A program made the position numbers and the translations under genes. The notes beneath the pieces were generated by a model. The model did no database searches. It saw only the letters and a list, made by a program, of their open reading frames with translations, and had not been told where the DNA came from. This document shows positions 58,521 through 64,000 of a stretch of DNA of 64,000 nucleotides, piece by piece. This stretch comes from Euglena gracilis. Taxonomy: Eukaryota; Euglenida; Euglenophyceae; Euglenales. Location: positions 33,587,417-33,651,416 of the forward strand of contig CP154955.1 of assembly GCA_039621445.1 (NCBI GenBank). Reading direction: 5' to 3'. Position 1 is the first letter of the stretch. Each line of letters begins with the position of its first letter.

Positions 58521-58828
58521 CCTAAAATAATTTGTTGCCCAGCCGTGCTGAGTTCATGAAAGTAAAAATGAAAGGAAAGGTTTCACAGTTTTATCTTTCC
58601 CTACACCGTTTGGCCGTTGGGCCATGGCCACTGGTGGCCTTGGGGTTGGGCCTGGGTCCATTGATCTTGGGGCCCTAGGGCCCCTTGGTTGCTACTGGAT
58701 GGATGCTATGGATGGATGCTGATGCTGCTCCTGTCGGTGGAGGTGGAGGATTGGGTCGTCTCGCGGCCAATCTTCATGGTTTGGTCTGGGCTTGGTCTGG
58801 TCTTGTCTTGGCTTGTGCAGGTGGGCCT

Positions 58829-59782
58829 TTAAAACCGTTAACCGTTCACGGGCTTCCCCACGTGAGGAAACGGGGTGCGTTCACGGGTGCGCACTACGGC
58901 ACCCGTGAACGGACCCCGTTTCCACATATGCGCACCCGTGGTCGGTTCACGGGTGCACAGACGGCAGCCGTGGACGGAGTTTTACATAAAAAAAAGGAGA
59001 AACATTTACGCAGTAGGGAAGAGGATGTGAAACAAATGGCGAACCTGGAGAACTTCAGGGGTGGGGGCAGGAATGCAAGAGGTGGCATAGGGAACTGACA
59101 CGCGGCAAACTAAATTTCGGTGCGAGGCACATGCTCGCGATGCCTTTCGGCATGGTCAGAGGAACAACAATTGCCTGAACGGGGCACGTACGCGGGTCAT
59201 CGCCGGACGTGATCAGCAAAGAGAAAAGTTGGTGATCGACGTGATTGAGGTCTCCGGGCAAGTTTTTCATTGTGCCCACGACGATGCTGTACGATTTTCG
59301 CCCGTCCATAATTTGCGGCTTGAAACTTTCGACCACCAACCGACGAAGAACCTCCCCTCGGTGCCTTGTAAATGTTGCTTACAGCATTTACATAGGTCCG
59401 AAAACTGGACACTGGCATGGAGCGAAGGCGCCCATCTTTTCCTACCTTCTCCTGCCTTGTCTGGACCCAGGCATCGGCTTCCTGCTGCGTCTTGAAAAGT
59501 TCACGAGCATCAGAGGACAGACAGACAGAAACACAAATGTAAAAAACCCAAAAATTTCAAATTCCGATCATGGGTAACACCTTGCGCAACCGTGGTCGGT
59601 TCACGGGTGCACGCACGGCAGCCGTGGACGGAAATTCCGTTCACGGGTGCGCACTACGGCACCCGTGAACGGCCAAAGTTCACCCGTGAACGCCAAAAAC
59701 GCGATTTTTGACCCCCTAGGCATCTCGTTAGGAAGCGCTTGCCTACTGCGAGGAAGCCCGTGAACTTGGTTAACGGTTTTAA
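58829..59782. mobile_element. Inverted-repeat element with TTCACGGGTGC hairpins
   Basis: The ends are inverted repeats of about 29 bp: AAAACCGTTAACCGTTCACG then GGCTTCC at the left, and the reverse complement with a two-base insertion at the right (59,752-59,781). Just inside each end lies a perfect hairpin, CCGTTCACGGGTGC / GCACCCGTGAACGG (58,877-58,912 and 59,637-59,672), and a direct repeat GTGGTCGGTTCACGGGTGCA. The middle holds the recombinase-like ORF. The 106-bp palindrome abuts the right end. Confidence 0.7.
59055..59378 (-). pseudogene. Possible tyrosine-recombinase (Crypton-like) remnant
   Basis: The minus-strand frame, open from 59,378 to a stop at 59,055, reads RHRGEVLRRLVVESFKPQ, then SYSIVVGTMKNLPGDLN, then SGDDPRTCPVQAIVVPL. 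R-x-E-x-L-R-x-L followed by a T-x-K strand and a DPR.CPV.A turn is the layout of the first catalytic box of tyrosine recombinases of the Crypton/DIRS type. The later H-x-x-R and catalytic Tyr boxes were not found, so this is a fragment at best. It lies in the centre of an inverted-repeat element. The family call is an inference from pattern alone. Confidence 0.35.
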
Positions 59783-59886
59783 GAAAAAAACGGGGTCCGA
59801 TCACGATTCCCGGTGGAGAAACGGGGGCGCCTACGGCGCCCCCCGTTTCTCCACCGGGAATCGTGATCGGACCCCGCTTTTTCTTA
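59781..59886. repeat. Near-perfect 106-bp palindrome
   Basis: Arms CGGGGTCCGATCACGATTCC, CGGTGGAGAAACGGGGG, GCGCC and their reverse complement meet at a CTACG-type centre near 59,833. The outer flanks AAGAAAAAAA / CTTTTTCTT are also inverted. The cruciform would have about 50-bp arms. It sits exactly at the right edge of the element at 58,829-59,782. Confidence 0.9.
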
Positions 59887-60403
59887 TAGAAACAGCTGTA
59901 AGGCCTGGGACACTAGGTCCAGCACAAGTAACAGGTCCGCGACCTGCCTGTTGGGTGAAGGCAATTTTCATTGCGAAGCTGTAAAAAAAAACTGTCTGTG
60001 TGAGCCCGGGTCTCCACGGTCATTCGGACTGTGTGCCCAGGACCAAGATTGGATGCGGAAATCTGAGGGAGGTGCATCATAATAAGGGGAGGGGACTCCG
60101 CTCCAACACAGGTTTTTTCAGAATATGTCATCCTGGGTTTGGGATCACTTCAAGAAGGATGGGTCAAAACCAACTTGCATGGTTCCCAAATTAAACAGAG
60201 ATCCTTGCGGCCAAATTTTGAAATGGAAGAGGTCCATGACTTCTATGGGTTATCATTTGACAAATAAATGTACATGGACTTGAAAAAGGGGCACGCCCAT
60301 TCTCAGAAGCGAATGAAGTTCGTAGCGCCAACGGGTCCTCTTCTTACAGAGAAAGAGTTGGTTTGCGCAACCCAGGCATCGTCCGTTATTTTAGTTGTTT
60401 GTC

Positions 60404-61241
60404 GTTTAAACCGGCGTTTGAGACGCCGGGTTCAGGACAGAACCGGCGTCCCCCCCCCACGGGTTTTACGGACGCCGGTTCTGTCCTAAAACCCGGCGTT
60501 AGGAACTCCGGTTTTCATTCCTAACCCGGCGTCCGGTTTTCATTCCTAAAAATGTCACCAAAAGTGTCCAAAAGTGGCCCTAAAGTGCTGGTATGACTGT
60601 TTCAACCATCTAGGACAATGAATTTTGCCATTTGGGGACCACTCGGGTGGATATCCAAATTTGGTGAAAATTGGCCCAGATTTCGATATAGAGTACCGTG
60701 CGGCGTGGAAAGGTCCGATGAGCACCGCTGGTCGTCTGTTGAAAAGAGCTTTCGATCGAGGGGTAACTTGGTACCCTAACGTTGCACGCAGCCCAAGATA
60801 CGCTCGCGATCGTCGGATCGGCCAGAATCTGAGTCGAAATTTGTGGTAATTTTCAGTGATTTTTGGTTTAAGATGCTGAATAAACCTTACAGAAACGTTT
60901 TTTCTCTTCGAATCGAGCACCTGAGGGGTCCTAGGGGGCACCAGAGTTGTGAAATTAGGATTTCCCTGTGACAGAAAATAAGAGCTCCAGGCGGCATGGC
61001 TGAATTTGGTGGTGAGCGCCAGTCGTCTGATGAAAAGAGCTTTCGATTGAGGGGTGAGTTTGTACCTAGACGATTGACACAGCCAGAAATACCCTCGCGA
61101 TCGCCGGAATTTGGTGAAATGCAAAGTGGCGTGACATTGCAGATAAGTGGTCGGAGATTGGTCCTTGGAGTGTCCTTTGACCGAAGGGTGGGGACGCCGG
61201 TTCTGTCCTGAACCCGGCGTCTCTAAAATGCCGGTTTAAAC
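60404..61241. mobile_element. Inverted-repeat element with internal duplication
   Basis: Terminal inverted repeats of about 45 bp: GTTTAAACCGGCGTTTGAGA then CGCCGGGTTCAGGACAGAAC at the left, and the reverse complement at the right (61,193-61,241) with small changes. ACGCCGGTTCTGTCCT also occurs at 60,473, facing the left end. Two diverged direct copies of about 120 bp (60,697-60,818 and 60,991-61,108; shared words GAAAAGAGCTTTCGAT and CTCGCGATCG) make up the middle. A 189-codon minus-strand frame crosses both copies but resembles no known protein. Confidence 0.7.
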
Positions 61242-61439
61242 AAGGGGTGGCGGACGCCGGTTCGCCACCCCTTTTTTGTAGTAAAAACTTGTTTTTTATT
61301 GCACATATTAAAACATTTTGTATTTAGATCGTTTTTTATACAATGAGGGGGGTCTGCGGCTGCTCTAAGGGGAATTTGTCGCTATGGAAGGCCACCCCAG
61401 ATGCGTTCCCTCGTCGTCTTTGAAGGGCAAACCAAAGTC

Positions 61440-62035
61440 GCCGCCGGCGGAACGGGCAGATTTGAATGCGTCGAGACCGAAGGCAAACCGGGCCGAGACC
61501 CAAGGGAGAGTTTTTGGACAGGAGCCCCGGAAAAAACAAACTAGGGCCACCCACCTGTGTCACAAAACTTAGGGCACAAAACTGCCCACAAGCTGGGGCA
61601 CCAATCTCGCCCGAAACTGTGGGTGCCCAAGCTGGGCAGTGCCAGAAAAACTGGGCAGAAAATGTTTCCCCCACCTGTGGCACCAAAAATGGTGCCCCCA
61701 CCTGTTGCACCAAACTGGCCCCAAAATCAAATTGGACAAGAAATGTTTCCCCCATCTGTGGCCAAGATTTGTGGCCCACAGCTGTGCGCCCAAGATGTGC
61801 CAGCTGTGGCCCAAAATGTGCCAGGAAACTGGAGCCAAAATGCTTCCCCAAACTGTGGCCAAGATGTGTGACATCAAAAATGTTGCCCCCAAGATGTACA
61901 CCAAAATGTCCCCAAAATGTGCTGGACCCAATATGTTCCCCATCTGTGGCCAAGATGTGGCCAAGGTGTGGCCACATCTTGGCCAAGATGTGGCCAAGAT
62001 CTTGGAGATGCGGCACCAAAATGGGGGAGGGGGGT
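61440..62035 (+). repeat. Degenerate tandem repeat of TGTGGCCAAGATGTG words
   Basis: Words such as TGTGGCCAAGATGTG, CCAAAATGTGCC and CCCCCACCTGTGGCACC recur at irregular spacing of 20 to 40 bp. Several frames stay open on both strands for this reason, including a Cys-rich 197-codon plus frame and a 227-codon minus frame. I regard these as by-products. Confidence 0.5.
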
Positions 62036-62366
62036 GAATGTTTCAGTTGTTGGGGTTGACAAAAAAAACTGTTTGACAGAGATTTTCTCAGATCTCAGTT
62101 CAAGGCAAAACACAGCTGAAATATGAAAGTAGCCAAAGGTACCATTGTCTTCTGCAGCACACCACCATGAACTTCTGCGGCAACTCCTCAAACTCAATTT
62201 GTTCATTCACTTTTCGTTCGACTTACTTAGCTTTCAAACAAAACACCTTGACCTTGAAACTTGTAACTTGAAGAGTGGCAACTTGTTCTCAAAACTTGAA
62301 CCCACCATGGGCCTTTGCCTGTTGGCTGTAAGAAAGAATGAAGCCAATCTGCAAGAAAAAATGCAT

Positions 62367-62591
62367 GGGGGGTTGGTACGACGTGGCCAGGGGGTCCGAA
62401 TAGGGGGGGGGAATGGCCGGAAAATGGCGTGGCAAGGGGGTCTCGGATGGGGGGGGAGGGGTGTACCATGGTTGCACAATGAAAAATGTGTTGGGTGGCG
62501 TGGCGAGGGGGTCCGGCTAGGGGGGGGGGGGGGTAAATGGCGTGGCGAGCCCCTCGGAGAGGGGGGGGGGAGGGGTGTACCAACCCCCCAT
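62367..62591. mobile_element. G-run MITE-like element, copy 2
   Basis: Same GGGGGGTTGGTAC / GTACCAACCCCCC termini as 58,132-58,380. GGCGTGGCGAGGGGGTC words between G runs; opposite orientation to copy 1. Confidence 0.7.
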
Positions 62592-62806
62592 CCCCATACA
62601 TAGCCTTCCAGTGACATATTAGGCATCTGCATTTTCGCGAATCGCGAAGTGTTTAAAACCACGCCCCGAAAAATATCCTACGATCCCCGATCGCCAGATC
62701 CGCGACAGGTAAATTAGGTATCGGCACTGCCTACCACCTGTTCTGCAGTGTTCTTTTCACGAAAGGAAGTACACCTGAAGTTATCCTGAAGGTGAAGTCC
62801 TGAAGA

Positions 62807-64000
62807 ATGGATGCTACCGTTCAAGAACACCTGGATCCGATGATCAAGTTGGAAGTTCAAATTCCAAAACACAAAAACTGCTGTCCAGTTCGAGATCAGA
62901 ACACTTCTAGCTGGCTGTTTGACTTGCAGACGAATTTTGACAAGAAGAGGATGATCTTTAAATTGGCTCTGCTGCTGTTCACCTTCACCAGCTCTTGGCA
63001 GGTGAATTCCCCCTCTCCCTCTCTCCCCTCCTGGCCCCCCTTCTGTCACTGCACTCCCTGGGCTAGTGTTGTCCTTGCACGATTTTCCTTCCCCCAACAA
63101 AATCATTTTACAGCACATCCACACCCAGCGACCCAACATTCACCCACAAATCTTTCATCACCCAAATTTCTCCCCCACACCCCCCTTCCTCATTTCACTG
63201 CCAAATGCCCCCCACCTTTCCTTTCCACATCTAGGACATTCTTCCACCACTCCCAGTGGAATCTTACCGACCACTGTCGTAAAAAATATCCCCTTCCCAT
63301 TTAACGTTTTTTAAGTTACACACCTTCCCCCCCCAACATTCCTGCGCCATTTGCCATACCCCTCCCCTTGTCCCATGTGCTCCCCCTGGGACCTTGGGTG
63401 CACTTTCTCCCCATTCCTCCCAAACCCAAAAAATTTTCTGGGGTTTCCTTTCCCCAACACCTCCACCACAACTTGGCAAAATGGGCCTCTCGGGTTCTGA
63501 CTGCACAAAAGACCAACCCCTCACACCTCCCTGAACCTTTCCCGGCAAAGCCAGGCACTTTCACGGACAAAACATGGATTCTTCTCTGCGGCGACATTCA
63601 GCCCAACCCCGGGCCAGTGTCCTCGGCCCACTGCCCTTTTCCAACACCTATCCGCCGGAAACTGACACCTTGGGCGTGGCCACGCTGCACCTGGGACGTC
63701 TTCCCCCAGCAGGACAAGTACCAGCCCAAAACCTTGGTGCACTGTCCACCCTCACATGGGACAGCCTGGCGCTTCCCCTCGGCCTACGCTGCTGCCTGGC
63801 CGCTTCAGCCCCCCGCATTCAATCATGGCTGTCCACCCCTTCAACAACTCTTCCCTTCCAAGATATCTAGGCCCGCCGTCCCCTCTCCCCGGATGCCAAT
63901 GGGCCCACCACCGCACTCACTACCCCAGCCGGCTGCATCCCCACGGACGTCTATCCTTCTCCGCCTCTCGCAAAGTCAAAAAGACGAGAACGACCATCCA
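62807..64000 (+). mobile_element. 5' part of a LINE ORF with a 2A-like motif, cut by the window end
   Basis: An ATG frame at 62,807 (MDATVQEHLDPMIKLEV..) runs 165 codons to a TAA at 63,302. The same frame is then open from 63,305 to the window end, 232 codons. In it, at 63,575-63,616, is WILLCGDIQPNPGP, which matches the (L)LLxGDIxxNPGP motif found just before the endonuclease domain of CR1/L2-clade LINE ORFs and resembles 2A translation-recoding peptides (D-x-E-x-N-P-G-P, here with Gln for Glu). The downstream residues are Pro/Ser-rich. The endonuclease and reverse transcriptase would lie beyond 64,000. The TAA means either decay, a separate upstream ORF, or readthrough. C-rich composition makes long open frames more likely by chance, so the motif is the main evidence. 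Confidence 0.55.

Noticed and set aside
58096-58559. Plus-strand frames rich in Pro and then Ala-Val-Pro-Cys-Arg
   Set aside because: They read through C runs of a MITE-like element and the (CCGTG)13 array.
61336-62059. Cys-rich 197-codon plus frame and 227-codon minus frame
   Set aside because: Both result from degenerate TGTGGCCAAGATGTG repeats that leave several frames open; the cysteine spacing is the repeat period.

Overview
The window is nuclear DNA of a eukaryote, most likely a microalga or other protist with a large, intron-rich, repeat-rich genome; I cannot name the organism. There is no prokaryotic gene packing. The credible coding DNA is a set of short GC-rich exons (about 20 to 250 bp) joined by introns of hundreds to thousands of bases. 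Most introns are GT-AG, but at least four junctions fit only if the donor is GC-AG. Between exons lie G and C homopolymer runs, A/T-rich low-complexity DNA, microsatellites and many small inverted-repeat elements. Few long open frames are real genes; most come from repeats (CA, TGG, CATT, TCCA, TAA arrays).

Layout. 1-5 kb: a plus-strand eight-exon gene for a 315-residue protein with a discoidin/F5-8 type C-like domain. 5-6 kb: a small minus-strand Ala/Gly-rich protein with a membrane-like helix, convergent with it. 9.7-14.8 kb: a minus-strand TLC-domain membrane protein gene. 15-16 kb: two adjacent foldback elements and microsatellites. 16.4-25.3 kb: a minus-strand gene for a GT23 (FUT8-like) alpha-fucosyltransferase with about nine recognisable exons. 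26.1 kb: the last exon of an unidentified minus-strand gene. 27-32 kb: gene desert. 32-34.9 kb: a nested inverted-repeat element carrying about 14 copies of a TTGCGC..GCGCAA palindrome. 35-37.8 kb: exons of an unidentified helical minus-strand protein. 39.5-43.3 kb: a 345-bp CA array, a ~240-bp satellite, and G-rich 11-bp minisatellites. 44.9-45.6 kb: a Tc1/mariner-like non-autonomous element with a small cysteine-rich ORF. 49.1-51.7 kb: two minus-strand exons of an ENTH-domain (tepsin/epsin-like) protein. 53.7-55.2 kb: a foldback element with subrepeats. 56.3-58.0 kb: a broken reverse transcriptase whose core and C-terminal part lie on opposite strands. 58.1-62.6 kb: a cluster of inverted-repeat elements, one with a possible tyrosine-recombinase remnant. 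62.8-64 kb: the start of a LINE-type ORF with a 2A-like GDIQPNPGP motif, cut off by the window edge.

How the genes relate: they are independent eukaryotic genes, not an operon. Three products point to the secretory and endomembrane system (GT23 glycosyltransferase in the Golgi, TLC-domain ER membrane protein, ENTH-type coat adaptor), but I see no evidence that they are linked in function. Exon boundaries were worked out by hand from splice signals and reading phase. Those that fit phase on both sides are given exactly; the others are marked uncertain.
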